Positions 17,394-27,600 of a stretch of DNA of 34,538 bases are shown here, one piece after another (position 1 is the first letter of the stretch; each line of letters begins with the position of its first letter). Below the pieces are notes generated by a model. It made no database searches. It was given only the letters and a program-made list of their open reading frames with translations, and was not told the DNA's origin. Where the stretch lies: positions 1 through 34,538 of the forward strand of contig JAFYZV010000108.1 of the NCBI GenBank assembly GCA_017548525.1, given 5' to 3'. The position numbers and the translations under genes were made by a program. This DNA is from Prevotella sp. (GTDB lineage Bacteria > Bacteroidota > Bacteroidia > Bacteroidales > Bacteroidaceae).

Positions 17394-18626
17394 ATGGTAT
17401 TGAATTACATTTGGATCGCTTTCTTCTTGATAGCATTTATTATTGCTTTGGTCAAACTGGTCTTTATGGGCGATGTTGACGTGTTCCCCGCGATGATGAA
17501 CTCCACCTTTGAGACCTCGAAGACGGCGTTTGAGATTTCCCTTGGCTTGACGGGAGTGTTGTCGTTGTGGCTTGGTATCATGAAGATTGGCGAGAAAGGT
17601 GGCGTGGTGAATGTGTTGGCGCGAGTGCTCTCGCCCGTGTTTACCAAACTCTTTCCAGAGATTCCCAAGGGACATCCTGTGACAGGGAGCATTTTCATGA
17701 ACATTGCCGCCAATATGTTGGGACTTGACAATGCTGCCACACCGATGGGATTGAAAGCGATGGAACAAATGCAGGAGTTGAATACCAAGAAGGATACGGC
17801 CACCAATCCGATGATTATGTTCTTGGTGTTGAACACGTCGGGATTGACATTGATACCCGTGAGCATCATGGTATATAGGGCGCAATTGGGGGCGGCGAAT
17901 CCCACGGACATTTTCATTCCCATCCTTCTGGCAACGTTTTTCTCGACATTGACGGGTATCGTCGTGACATCCCTTTACCAACGCATCAATCTCTTGAACC
18001 GCACGATGCTGCTTACCCTTGGTGGAATGTGTGCCTTGGTGGCGGCAGTCGTTTGGGGGTTCGGGCAGATGGACAAGGAGCAGATGAACGTGGTGAGTAC
18101 GTCTGTGGCGAATATCTTATTGATGACGATTATCATTGCGTTCATTTTGGCGGGAGTACGAAAGAAAGTCAATGTATATGAAGCATTCATTGAGGGAGCA
18201 AAGGATGGGTTCTCCACGGCTGTCCGCATCATTCCCTATTTGGTGGCTATCCTTGTGGGCATAGGCGTGTTTCGTGCTTCGGGGGCGATGGACATGCTCA
18301 TCGATGGCATCAAGTGGGTTGTAGGGGCATGTGGTGGAAACACCGACTTTGTGGGAGCGTTGCCCACGGCATTGATGAAGCCACTTTCAGGCGGTGGTGC
18401 TCGTGGGATGATGGTGGATGCAATGACCACATACGGCGCAGATAGTTTCCCTGGGATATTGAGTTGTATCTTCCAAGGCTCTACTGATACCACGTTTTAT
18501 ATTATCGCTGTTTACTTTGGCTCTGTGGCTATTAAGCATACGCGCCATGCCGTGGCGTGTGGCTTGCTGGCAGACTTGGCGGGTGTGATAGCGGCAACGG
18601 CAATCGCATATTTGTTCTTCGGATAA
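17394..18626 (+). CDS. Fused SpmA-SpmB nucleoside-recognition (Gate) domain membrane protein
   Basis: A 410-residue polytopic inner-membrane protein. The first half (about 1-250) corresponds to spore maturation protein SpmA, including NMLGLDNAATPMGLKAMEQM and LNTSGLTLIPVS. The second half (from about 255) corresponds to SpmB, with RIIPYLVAILVGIGVFRASG, LMKPLSGGGARGMMVDA and IFQGSTDTTFYIIAVYFG. In Bacillus the two are separate genes for spore core dehydration; in non-sporulating Bacteroidota a single fused protein of this length is found, and its substrate is unknown. The gene has its own -7 box and is followed after 21 nt by the flippase gene. Confidence 0.9.
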   Translation: MVLNYIWIAFFLIAFIIALVKLVFMGDVDVFPAMMNSTFETSKTAFEISLGLTGVLSLWLGIMKIGEKGGVVNVLARVLSPVFTKLFPEIPKGHPVTGSIFMNIAANMLGLDNAATPMGLKAMEQMQELNTKKDTATNPMIMFLVLNTSGLTLIPVSIMVYRAQLGAANPTDIFIPILLATFFSTLTGIVVTSLYQRINLLNRTMLLTLGGMCALVAAVVWGFGQMDKEQMNVVSTSVANILLMTIIIAFILAGVRKKVNVYEAFIEGAKDGFSTAVRIIPYLVAILVGIGVFRASGAMDMLIDGIKWVVGACGGNTDFVGALPTALMKPLSGGGARGMMVDAMTTYGADSFPGILSCIFQGSTDTTFYIIAVYFGSVAIKHTRHAVACGLLADLAGVIAATAIAYLFFG

Positions 18627-18647
18627 GAAAAATGGGAGGGAAAAACA

Positions 18648-20096
18648 ATGGCAAATCTCAAATCACTCGCAAAAGATACTGCCATCTATGGGTTGAGCAG
18701 TATCGTCGGTAGATTCTTAAATTATCTGCTCGTACCCCTTTACACCATTAAGATGCCTGCGGCAGAGGGAGAATATGGTGTCATCACCAATGTATATGCT
18801 TACGTGGCATTACTATTGGTTATCCTTACATACGGCATGGAAACTACATTCTTCCGCTATGCCAATAAACAAGGGGAAAATGCGGAAAAGGTGTATGGCA
18901 CGACGCTTTGGTCTATTGGAGTTACCTCCATCTTGTTTGTCATATTGGTCATGACATTCCTCCAACCCATCAGCAACCTCCTGCAATATCACGACCACCC
19001 CGAATATATTGCTTGTATGTTTACGTGTGTGGCGATAGATGCTTTCCAGTGCATTCCCTTTGCCTATTTGCGCTATCAGAAACGCCCCATCAAATTTGCT
19101 GCTCTCAAGCTGTTGTTTATCTTCATGAACATTGCGCTCAATTGCATCTATTATATCGGTATGGGTGGCAAAGATGCTGGCACGGCATTTTACATCAACC
19201 TAATATGCACGAGCGTCATCACTTTCTTCTTTTGGAAGGAACTCAAAGGATTCTGGTATGGATTTGACAAAAACCTGCTCAAGCGGATGCTTTCATATAG
19301 TTGGCCTATATTGATATTGGGCATAGCGGGCGTGTTGAACCAGTCTGCCGACAAGATGCTGTTCCCATATTTATATAAAGGTGTAGACATGAAGGAGCAG
19401 TTGGCGGTTTATGGTGCGGTGTTTAAGATCGCCATGATCATGGCGATGATAACCCAAGCCTTCCGCTTTGCTTACGAGCCAATTGTATTTAGCAAGGCAC
19501 AAGACCGCGACTCTAAGGAATACTATGCCGTGGCGATGAAGTATTTTATCATTTTCACGCTGTTGGCATTCCTTGCCGTGGTGGGATATATGAACTTGAT
19601 TCGCAATCTCATCGGAAGTGACTATTGGACGGGTTTGTATGTGGTGCCCATCGTCATGGCTGCTGAAATCATGATGGGCATCTATTTCAACCTGTCGTTT
19701 TGGTATAAGCTCATCGACAAGACCATCTGGGGAGCTATCTTCTCTGGAATAGGGTGTGCCGTGTTGCTTGTTATCAATTTCATCTTCGTCCCTCGCTATG
19801 GTTATGTCGCGTGTGCGTGGGGAGGCTTTGCTGGTTATGCCACGGCAATGGTGTTGTCGTACATCGTGGGACAAAGGGAGAATCCCATCCAATATCCCTT
19901 GCGCGACATAGGCGTTTACGTGGCAGTCACGTTGGTTTTGTTCTTGTGCATGGATGAGGTAAACCGTACCCTTCCCGCATGGGGTGCCATCGTCATCAAC
20001 ACTTTGTTGATACTTGCCTTTGTCGCCTTGGTGGTCAAGAGAGACTTCCCTTTGCAGAACCTACCAGTTATTGGAAAATATTTTAGGAAACAATAA
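18648..20096 (+). CDS. Wzx-like polysaccharide flippase (MATE/MVF fold)
   Basis: A 482-residue integral membrane protein with about 12-14 hydrophobic helices. The N-terminus (LAKDTAIYGLSSIVGRFLNY, then VPLYTIKMPAAEGEYGVIT) is typical of Bacteroidota polysaccharide biosynthesis/O-antigen flippases, which turn lipid-linked glycans across the inner membrane. No glycosyltransferases, Wzy or other polysaccharide genes are nearby, so it is an isolated flippase and the cargo is unknown. An SD-like GGGAGGG stands 7 nt before the ATG, which is unusual for this phylum. Its 21-nt distance from the SpmAB gene and 12-nt gap to the S46 peptidase gene suggest cotranscription. Confidence 0.88.
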   Translation: MANLKSLAKDTAIYGLSSIVGRFLNYLLVPLYTIKMPAAEGEYGVITNVYAYVALLLVILTYGMETTFFRYANKQGENAEKVYGTTLWSIGVTSILFVILVMTFLQPISNLLQYHDHPEYIACMFTCVAIDAFQCIPFAYLRYQKRPIKFAALKLLFIFMNIALNCIYYIGMGGKDAGTAFYINLICTSVITFFFWKELKGFWYGFDKNLLKRMLSYSWPILILGIAGVLNQSADKMLFPYLYKGVDMKEQLAVYGAVFKIAMIMAMITQAFRFAYEPIVFSKAQDRDSKEYYAVAMKYFIIFTLLAFLAVVGYMNLIRNLIGSDYWTGLYVVPIVMAAEIMMGIYFNLSFWYKLIDKTIWGAIFSGIGCAVLLVINFIFVPRYGYVACAWGGFAGYATAMVLSYIVGQRENPIQYPLRDIGVYVAVTLVLFLCMDEVNRTLPAWGAIVINTLLILAFVALVVKRDFPLQNLPVIGKYFRKQ

Positions 20097-20108
20097 ACAC
20101 ATTTTTAT

Positions 20109-22223
20109 ATGAAGAGATTTTATTTATTCGTATTATCGTTGCTTGTCCTGCATACATCGTATGCCGATGAGGGTATGTGGACTATTTACAACTTGCCCCC
20201 TGCCGTGTATGACATCATGCAGCAAGAGGGCTTTGAGATGAACTACAACGACCTGTATTATGGCGACCATGCCTTGAAGAATGCCGTGGTTAATTTCTCT
20301 GGATATTGCACGGGCGTGGTGGTGTCGCCCAATGGCTTGGTGTTTACCAATCATCATTGTGGCTTTGAGTCGATTCGCTCGCATTCCACGGTGGAACATG
20401 ACTATATGCTTAATGGTTTCTATGCCAAGACATACGAGGAGGAGTTGCCTAACGAGAATATGTTTGTGGCATTCATGGTGGATCAAGTAGACATCACGAA
20501 ACGCTTGGAGACGCTTGGCTACTATAACATGAATGCCGACGCAGGGGAAATGTTGGTTGACTCCTTGCAGAATGCGATGACAGAAGACATCAAGAAGCAA
20601 GACTCCACTTTGTATGTGTCGATAGACCCATTCTATGAGGGCAATAAGTTTTATGCCACCACCTATCAAGTGTTCCCCGACCTCCGTCTGGTGTTTACTG
20701 TACCCAAGTCAATGGGGAAGTTTGGTGGCGAGACAGACAACTGGATGTGGCCACGCCAGACATGCGATTTCTCGGTGTTCCGCATCTATGCCGACCCGAG
20801 GACGAATGGGCCAGCTGAATACAGCAAGGAGAATGTACCTTACCATCCTAAGCGTTGGGCGCAGGTGAGTATGCAAGGCTATAAGGAGGGAGACTATGCC
20901 ATGACGATAGGCTATCCTGGCAGTACGAGTCGCTATCTGTCAAGCTATGGCATCCGTGAGAGACGTGATGCCGACAATGCCACTCGCGCACAAGTGAGGG
21001 GCGTGAAACAAGACATCATGATTCGACACATGCGTGCAGATGAGGCGGTTCGAATCAAGTACGACTCGAAGTATGCCCAAAGCAGCAACTATTGGAAAAA
21101 CTCCATCGGTATGAACAAGTGTATTGACTCGATAGGCATCATCAGCCAAAAGAAAGAATATGAAGATCGCATCCGGGCATGGCAGGACAGCACAGGCTTC
21201 TTGCGTGACTCGCTTGATTTCGCCAAGTTGGAGAAATACTATGGTGATCGCTTTGACGACCGACGGGCTTTCATGTATTGGATAGAGACATTCGCCAACA
21301 CCAATGAATTTACCACCCGCGCAAGGCGTCTGAGTAGAGGTATGACCGTATATGGGCCAGAGGAGAAACCCAAGAAACAATACATGGAGTTTGAGGACAA
21401 TAGCAATGAGTGGGATGAGGCTTTGGATAAGGAGGTGTTTGCCGCCTTGCTCAAGAATTACAAGGAACATGTCTCCGAACAATATTTACCCGCTTTCTAT
21501 AAGACCATCAGCACGAAATTTGGCAACGACTATGCCAAGTACGTGGATTATCTTTACAAGAAGTCTTTCATCATGAAGAAAGGAAAGAGAATTTATTTCA
21601 ATAAGAAAAGCTACCTAAAAGACCCTGGCGTGAAATATGGGCTTGACTTGCTGGAGAATTTGGAGGTCATGCGCGATGGCCTGCTTGCTACGTATGATAG
21701 CGTGGATGCGCAGGAGCGTTATCTCTGTGCCGCCAAGTTGCGGATGGAACAAGACTTGCCGCATTATAGCGATGCCAACTTCACCATGCGCCTGAGCTAT
21801 GGACAAGTAGGAGGATTTGAGTTGGCGGGTAATCCCTCGGGCTATTACACTACGGCAGAGAGTCTTGTTGACAAGATGAAAAAGGCTGACCAAAACGTGG
21901 AATACTATGCCGAACCCATTATGCACGAGCTGATGTCGGTGAAAGACTTCGGAGCATATACAGACAAGACAACGGGGAAGATGCAACTATGTTTCCTCAC
22001 CAACAACGATATCACGGGCGGGAATAGTGGCTCACCTATGTTTGACGGAAAGGGACAATTGATTGGTTTGGCGTTTGACGGCAACTGGGATAGCTTATCA
22101 AGTGACATCAACTTCGACAGTCGCTTGGCACGTTGCATTGGCGTAGATATTCGCTTCGTTCTCTATATGATGGACAAATGGGGGAAAGCTGACCGCCTAC
22201 TAAACGAGATAGGCGCAAAGTAA
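20109..22223 (+). CDS. S46-family dipeptidyl-peptidase (DPP7-type by key residue)
   Basis: A 704-residue exported serine peptidase that removes dipeptides from peptide N-termini in the periplasm, feeding amino-acid catabolism. The signal peptide ends at SYA before DEGMW. The chymotrypsin-like triad is visible: H83 in TNHHCG, D220 in the TCDFS segment, S640 in GGNSGSP. N-terminus-binding residues of the family (DNWMWPR; the Asp of AFDGN) are present. The residue 18 after the serine, which decides P1 preference, is Gly658: glycine as in DPP7 (hydrophobic P1), not arginine as in DPP11 (Asp/Glu). The usual RHTGDFS motif reads RQTCDFS. It lies 12 nt after the flippase gene. Family is sure; specificity is inferred. 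Confidence 0.94.
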   Translation: MKRFYLFVLSLLVLHTSYADEGMWTIYNLPPAVYDIMQQEGFEMNYNDLYYGDHALKNAVVNFSGYCTGVVVSPNGLVFTNHHCGFESIRSHSTVEHDYMLNGFYAKTYEEELPNENMFVAFMVDQVDITKRLETLGYYNMNADAGEMLVDSLQNAMTEDIKKQDSTLYVSIDPFYEGNKFYATTYQVFPDLRLVFTVPKSMGKFGGETDNWMWPRQTCDFSVFRIYADPRTNGPAEYSKENVPYHPKRWAQVSMQGYKEGDYAMTIGYPGSTSRYLSSYGIRERRDADNATRAQVRGVKQDIMIRHMRADEAVRIKYDSKYAQSSNYWKNSIGMNKCIDSIGIISQKKEYEDRIRAWQDSTGFLRDSLDFAKLEKYYGDRFDDRRAFMYWIETFANTNEFTTRARRLSRGMTVYGPEEKPKKQYMEFEDNSNEWDEALDKEVFAALLKNYKEHVSEQYLPAFYKTISTKFGNDYAKYVDYLYKKSFIMKKGKRIYFNKKSYLKDPGVKYGLDLLENLEVMRDGLLATYDSVDAQERYLCAAKLRMEQDLPHYSDANFTMRLSYGQVGGFELAGNPSGYYTTAESLVDKMKKADQNVEYYAEPIMHELMSVKDFGAYTDKTTGKMQLCFLTNNDITGGNSGSPMFDGKGQLIGLAFDGNWDSLSSDINFDSRLARCIGVDIRFVLYMMDKWGKADRLLNEIGAK

Positions 22224-22261
22224 ATGCGGTAATTAAGAATTCATTTATAAAACTTCAAATC

Positions 22262-22723
22262 ATGAAAAGGTATTATTGTTTTTTCAGTTGGTTTATTATA
22301 GCCATTATGTCTTTTTCTTTCGCCTCATGTAGTAATGATGATGACGATGATAAAGATTCACTTATAGGTGTATGGGTATCTGAAGAAACTTTGCCGATGT
22401 ATTATCATGAAGAATTAACAGGTCATGTTAAAGCCTTTTTCCAATTCATGGAAGATGGCTCATTGATAGAGAAAGATATAATAACTGAGATAGGAAGTGG
22501 TGAAACTTATACTGAAACATCTACTTATGGCAGATGGGAGGCAACAGGCAATCATTTGAAAATAATTACCAGTTTTGCAGAGCCATACGACAACCCAAAA
22601 GAAAATGCAGACGAGACAGAGTGTACTTATATGTTTAAGAATGGGAAGTTGATACTGTCATATCAAGATGAAGATACGGGTGAAATTAAGTCAATCACCT
22701 TTGTTCGCGGACAAATGCCATAA
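22262..22723 (+). CDS. Small lipoprotein with lipocalin-like domain, probably surface-exposed
   Basis: A 153-residue lipoprotein with lipobox FASC (Cys23) followed by SNDDDDDKD, an acidic run like the lipoprotein export signal that sends Bacteroidota lipoproteins to the outer surface. The rest (LIGVWVSEE... and ...TSTYGRWEATGNHLKI) resembles small lipocalin-like or DUF4923/DUF5004-type beta-barrel lipoproteins. The function is unknown. It follows the S46 gene after 38 nt and converges with dprA. Confidence 0.75.
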   Translation: MKRYYCFFSWFIIAIMSFSFASCSNDDDDDKDSLIGVWVSEETLPMYYHEELTGHVKAFFQFMEDGSLIEKDIITEIGSGETYTETSTYGRWEATGNHLKIITSFAEPYDNPKENADETECTYMFKNGKLILSYQDEDTGEIKSITFVRGQMP

Positions 22724-22783
22724 GAGTAAGGAAACAAAGCCATTGAAGAATGGTATGTGTTTTCAAGAATGAGAAGAATTCGT

Positions 22784-23911
22784 TCATTTTATTAAATGAT
22801 AAATGCCCCCAGGTAAAGGCTTGACAGCTCCTTTCATCTCAAGGCTGAAGAGAATGGCGGTAAGGTTGCCTATGGGGATATTGGTCTTTACGGAAAGCAT
22901 ATTGATTTGTAAGTCGTTGTTGCGTGTTAGCGCGTCAACGACTTTCTTTTCATCGGGTGTCAAGTTGGGAAACATTTGTCGTTCTATTCCCTTTTCGTAA
23001 GCTTCATGTAACATCATGTCATCTTCCCATCGCATGGCTTTCACGAAGTCGTGGGCATTGGTGATGAGAGATGCCAATTGGTCACGGATGGCTTGGTTGC
23101 AACCCTCGCTGTATGTAGCACCAATGGCACCAGGGAAGGCAAAGGCATCGCGGTTGTAATCACGAGCTAGTCTGGTGGTGATGAGTCCACCACCATGTGC
23201 CGCACTCTCCACCAAGATGGTGGCATCGGCGATACCCGCTACGATGCGGTTGCGACGCACGAAATTCACTTTGTCGGCATTGGTGCTGGTGAGAAACTCT
23301 GTGAGTAGTCCCCCTTGGCGAAGCATCTTGTCGGCAGTGGGCTTATGGCGTGGAGGATAGAGATAGTCCATGCCGTGCGCCAAGACCCCCACTGTCTCAT
23401 AGCCATTTTGTAGGGCATAGTGATGGGCGCGGATATCTACGCCGTATGCCAGTCCGCTTACGATGAGTACTTGGGGGCACAACTGTCGAAGTTCTTGTAT
23501 GAAACGACGGATGAGGTCTTGCCCATACGTGGTGCAATGGCGTGTGCCGACAATGCTGATAACTTTAGCTTGGTTGAGGTCGGCGGTGCCTTTGTAGAAC
23601 AACATCAGCGGTGCATCGTCACATTCTTTCAAGCGTTGTGGATAACGGGCATCATTTAGACAGAGGGGCATAATGCCATTGGCGATGTCATATTCATATT
23701 CGGCGACAGCTCTTCTGGTGGCATCTTTGGTGTCCTTGAAGGCTTCAATTAGTTTTGGTGACGCATTGGGGATGATGTCACGAATGTCATTTTTGTGCGT
23801 CATCACCTCCGTGGCAGACCCGCATCGGCGATACAACTCAAGCATTCCTGCAAGGTTAAAATAGTTAATGCGAGTGAGAATGATGGTGTTGATGATTTCT
23901 TGTTGGTCCAT
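22784..23911 (-). CDS. dprA: DNA-processing protein DprA
   Basis: A 375-residue cytosolic protein that loads RecA onto incoming single-stranded DNA during natural transformation and protects it. The N-terminal helical region (about 1-80) is followed by the Rossmann-like DprA/Smf core with VSIVGTRHCTTYGQ, IVSGLAYGVDIRAHHYAL, VLAHGMDYLYPPRHK and FVRRNRIVAGIADATILVES. The C-terminal 60 residues form a DprA winged-helix-like domain ending GGIYHLIK. Length is normal. It sits 32 nt after the thioesterase gene on the same strand and is probably cotranscribed with it. Confidence 0.96.
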   Translation of the reverse strand: MDQQEIINTIILTRINYFNLAGMLELYRRCGSATEVMTHKNDIRDIIPNASPKLIEAFKDTKDATRRAVAEYEYDIANGIMPLCLNDARYPQRLKECDDAPLMLFYKGTADLNQAKVISIVGTRHCTTYGQDLIRRFIQELRQLCPQVLIVSGLAYGVDIRAHHYALQNGYETVGVLAHGMDYLYPPRHKPTADKMLRQGGLLTEFLTSTNADKVNFVRRNRIVAGIADATILVESAAHGGGLITTRLARDYNRDAFAFPGAIGATYSEGCNQAIRDQLASLITNAHDFVKAMRWEDDMMLHEAYEKGIERQMFPNLTPDEKKVVDALTRNNDLQINMLSVKTNIPIGNLTAILFSLEMKGAVKPLPGGIYHLIK

Positions 23912-23943
23912 AGGGTGTGTTTTTCATCTTTTGTCTATATCTT

Positions 23944-24354
23944 TTATGTTGTCTCTCTTCCATCTTTCTGAAGGGCTTTCTCTAAAAGGTCGCTGTCTGA
24001 CAGCCGCCCGTTGACAAGGCACACCAGCTCCACCGTGGCACGGAAGCATAGCTGCTCATCGGCAGAACGATAAAGGTCTTGTTGGAAGACATACTTGATT
24101 CCCTCCTTGTGCCAGGCCAATCGCGAGATGAACATGTCATCGCAACGGAGGGGAATCTTGTACTGCAACTTCATGCGAGCAACCACGGGGTCAATGCCCT
24201 GGGAATGAAGCTCTGCGAAACTCAATCCGCACTCTTTGATAAACAAATGTCGGGTATGCTCGGTATAATGTAGGTAAATGGCATTGTTTACAATGCCTTG
24301 GATGTCGCATTCATAGTCGCGTACTTCCATCTTTGTTTCAAAAACGTATTCCAT
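23944..24354 (-). CDS. Acyl-CoA thioesterase, 4HBT hotdog family
   Basis: A 136-residue single hotdog-fold protein. VRDYECDIQGIVNNAIYLHY matches the 4HBT/FatA-like active-site region (Asp and the G-VNN-Y signature), and the second half carries the usual long beta strands. It would hydrolyse an acyl-CoA or acyl-ACP thioester in the cytosol; the acyl chain is unknown. The frame is open upstream to 24453, but a -7 box at 24381-24374 lies just 20 nt before the ATG at 24354, and the longer version would add a hydrophobic segment foreign to the family, so the short start was chosen. First gene of the unit with dprA. Confidence 0.88.
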   Translation of the reverse strand: MEYVFETKMEVRDYECDIQGIVNNAIYLHYTEHTRHLFIKECGLSFAELHSQGIDPVVARMKLQYKIPLRCDDMFISRLAWHKEGIKYVFQQDLYRSADEQLCFRATVELVCLVNGRLSDSDLLEKALQKDGRETT

Positions 24355-24373
24355 AGCTGATTTGTTTGCGAGG

Positions 24374-24404
24374 CAAAGGTACAAAAAAAGAAAAGCAAAA
24401 CAAA
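24374..24404 (-). promoter_or_regulatory. Promoter of the thioesterase-dprA unit (TTTG-N19-TACCTTTG)
   Basis: On the minus strand TTTG (24404-24401) is followed after 19 nt by TACCTTTG (24381-24374), a near-ideal Bacteroidota promoter. It decides the thioesterase start at 24354. Confidence 0.75.
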
Positions 24405-24516
24405 GGATGCAGATTCCTTTTTTGAAATAGGTGTGAAAAAAGACAGTCGACATATGCTTTCCTTATATCCATTCCTATCCAACCGAAAATGTAATAGTCG
24501 ATTAGGTATGAATAAG

Positions 24517-24551
24517 AAAGGGGTGCGCCAGTTCGCTTGGCGCACCCCTTT
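24517..24551 (-). terminator. Terminator of the large surface-protein gene
   Basis: Positions 24517-24530 pair perfectly with 24538-24551 (14-bp GC-rich stem, 7-nt loop), about 50 nt after the stop codon of the 1615-residue protein gene. The stem ends in an A/T tract and CTTATTC follows on the minus strand. Confidence 0.75.
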
Positions 24552-24601
24552 GTAAGGATTGGGCTGTCATTTATAGTGTCAGCCCTTTTGTCTGTTTGTT
24601 A

Positions 24602-27600
24602 TTATTTCACTACGACTTTCTTACCGTTGACAATATACACACCCTTTTGCAGACGGTCTGCTTGGTTGACCTTCACGCCATTGAGGTTGTAGATTTCAGC
24701 ATTCTCCAAGTCAGAGGCGATAGTGTTGATACCCGTGAGAACACTTGAGTCGACGAAGGTGATGTCTACTTCAAGGACAACAGCCTTGTCGTTGTAGACA
24801 ATACCCCACTTTGCAACGTAGGTATCGCCCACCTTGAAGTTGATATCATGTGCACCGGAGTAGTCGAAGATACCCGATGCGGGGTCGTTCAACTTGAGGC
24901 AGAAGCCTGTGGTAGCAGTACCCCATCCTTCTGCATCACCGTCAATGTTGCGCCAACCATCGGTGGTGTTAGGTACGAAGTTGCCCGTGGTGACATTCAC
25001 GATGTAGGTGTCAGCATCATCGATGTTATCGATACCAAGAGCCTCACATACCTCGTTCACGTTGAAGGTAGGTGCTACACCCGCGTCATCGTATGCCGTC
25101 TCGGCAGCTTCCATGTGTTGGATGACGATGGTCTTGACGATTTCGGGTTTGTAGACAGGCTCCACATACTCTGTGAAGAGGATGTTGATGGTATAGACAA
25201 CAGTCTTCTCATTGGCTTGTAATGCCCATTTAGCGGTGAATGTCTCACCAATAGCGGGAACATTGGCATTACCCATATCACAGATGTCAAACTTTCCTTC
25301 TGGCAGAGCTTGGAAGAACTTCACGCAGACAGACGCATTGTCGCCCCAGAATTGAGCATCACCATCGCGGTTGAACCATCCATCGTAAGGAGCATAGTCG
25401 GGAATCAGCTCGTCATTGGTGACATTCTTGATGAACAACTGTGCATCCGTGATGTTCTCTACACCAAGGAACGCAAGTGCCTCGGTGAAGTCAACGGAAC
25501 CACGCTGTGCTGCATAGCCTTGTCCTATCATACGCTCAACGTTGATGGTGAGTTCAAGTACGTTAGGATCAGCTGCCTCCTCGATGAACCAGATGGCACG
25601 ATCGCCCACCTTCTCCACGCTCTTGTCGGTGTAGCAAGCTGCGCCTACTTCCGTTCCGTCAGTGCCGATGAAACCTTTTATTTGACCAAGCGTGTATTCG
25701 CCATTGCCAAGGTTGTTGACGGTGATGACGAGTTTGTTGTCTGCCAAAGCGGACATCGTCCAGTTGTTGGTGCCAGCAAGACCTACGTAGAGTGTTCCAT
25801 CGGTGATGTAATAACCACCTTCAGCGGGAACGAATGACATGGGTTGTGGCTCTTCTGCCAAACGTACACCGTTGCCATTCTCGCCATCATCATAGAGTGA
25901 GAGGTAGAGACCGCTCTCTTTCTGTTTGAAGGTATAGAACTTGTCTCCATCAGGCTTGGTGGCTGAATTGACGTATGCTGCGGTGGCAGCGGCAAGATTG
26001 TCAATGGCTGCTTGCAACTCCTCTTCGGTCGCATTAGCGTTGTCATCCACATCTTGTGCCGCATAGACAGCATTGATATACTCATCCAAAGCACTCTCGG
26101 GGATGGCAAAGAGGCCTTCGCCAACACCTTCGCGAGCCTCGATGGTGGCATTGGCAGCGGCGATAGCTTGCTCTAACTCTGCGCGAACAATGTCAACTTC
26201 AGTGACGGCTTGAATGTCTACGCGGTCGATGAAGAGGTGCTGTGCACCACCAGAACCCACATTCTGACCTTGGTAACCCAAGGAGATGACACCCGTCGTT
26301 GCCTCGGGTAGCGTAAAGGTAATCACTTCATTCGTCCATTGACCTACGGTGTATGCCTTGGCTGGTGCCAAATACTCTGTGCCATCGCCAGCAATAAAAC
26401 CGATGAGGCTCTTCACGGGAACACTTGAACCACCCACTGAGTTGTAGACAGGAACAGTCATGACATAGCTACCTGCGGGCAACGTGACCTTTTGCGTGTA
26501 TTGCGTAGTAGCACCCCATACGGCAACAATACCAAGGGCATTGCCTTCTGCTGCACCCTCTGGGTTGGTGGCAGGAGCGAGATAACCCTTACCGCCTAAC
26601 CATACATTCTCATCAGCACCGTAAGCGAACACGCCAGAGGCACGGGCATCGCCATTCTCCACGGCAATGTCCCAGCTTTCTACCTCTTGCATCTGGCTGA
26701 GAGTTGTTCCATTAGCTTCCATATCCTTGGCATAGGTGCAGATACCATTGCTGATAGGTGTACTCTCTGAGAAGTCAAGGTTGGTAGCCTCATAGATCTT
26801 TTCATACATCACGTTCTTGAAGGAGAGCCAGCTGATGTTGTTGTCTTCGTTGATGTTGAATTTGATTTCCATCTTTCCATCCTCGCCAACCACGCCTTCA
26901 GCGGTGAAGTTGCCGATGTAGAATTGTGACTCACCAACTTGTGTGCCAACTACATCGACCGCCTCGCCGTCGTTTACTTGTAGGGTGATGCCTGTTGCGG
27001 GAGCGATGTAATTATTCTTGGCACGAACACGTACCCATGCAGACACATTATACTTACCAGCTTGAATGTTCTCCAAGGTTGCGGTATGTGTCTTAGCTGC
27101 CAAGGAATTGTCATCACCCGTCCAATACTCGAAGAAGGGAACGAGGAAGTTTGTGCCATCGCTTTGTCCTTCAATAGACCAAGTGTTGATGTAGAGGTCG
27201 CTGTTGTAGTCGGTTGTACCCCATGCACTGAGCAATAAGTCATCGACATCATTAGCTGCGTGCCAGCCCATAGTCTTCTTGGGATTCACGACTGCCGTGG
27301 TGAGTGTACCCTCATTATATTGGGCAAGGTAGCCATCGGCAAGAGCCTTGTATGCCTCGTAAGCCTCTGGTGTGTAGACATTTGTCTCTGCCATAATCTC
27401 GTACATGGCATCGATAGCGGGCTTGTTGTTTACATCCAAGTTTGCTTGGTTAATGGCAGCGGTAAGTGTTGCAATGGCTGCTTGGTATGCTTCTTCCGAA
27501 CCTTCAATGGTTTCGGTGGCAGACAATGCGTTGTCAAGCATTGCCTGGGTGCCTGTGCTTACATCCTCGTTGCCCTTCAATTCTTGTGCTTGTTGGCGGA

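Noticed and set aside
17124..17981. 285-codon minus-strand frame over the SpmAB gene
   Set aside because: Most of it is the shadow of the SpmAB membrane protein, with His/Arg/Gln-rich translation; only its last 47-68 residues, outside that gene, were kept as a doubtful small ORF.
24355..24453. Longer thioesterase start with a hydrophobic N-terminal segment
   Set aside because: The promoter -7 box at 24381-24374 lies inside that extension, so the RNA would start after the longer start codon.
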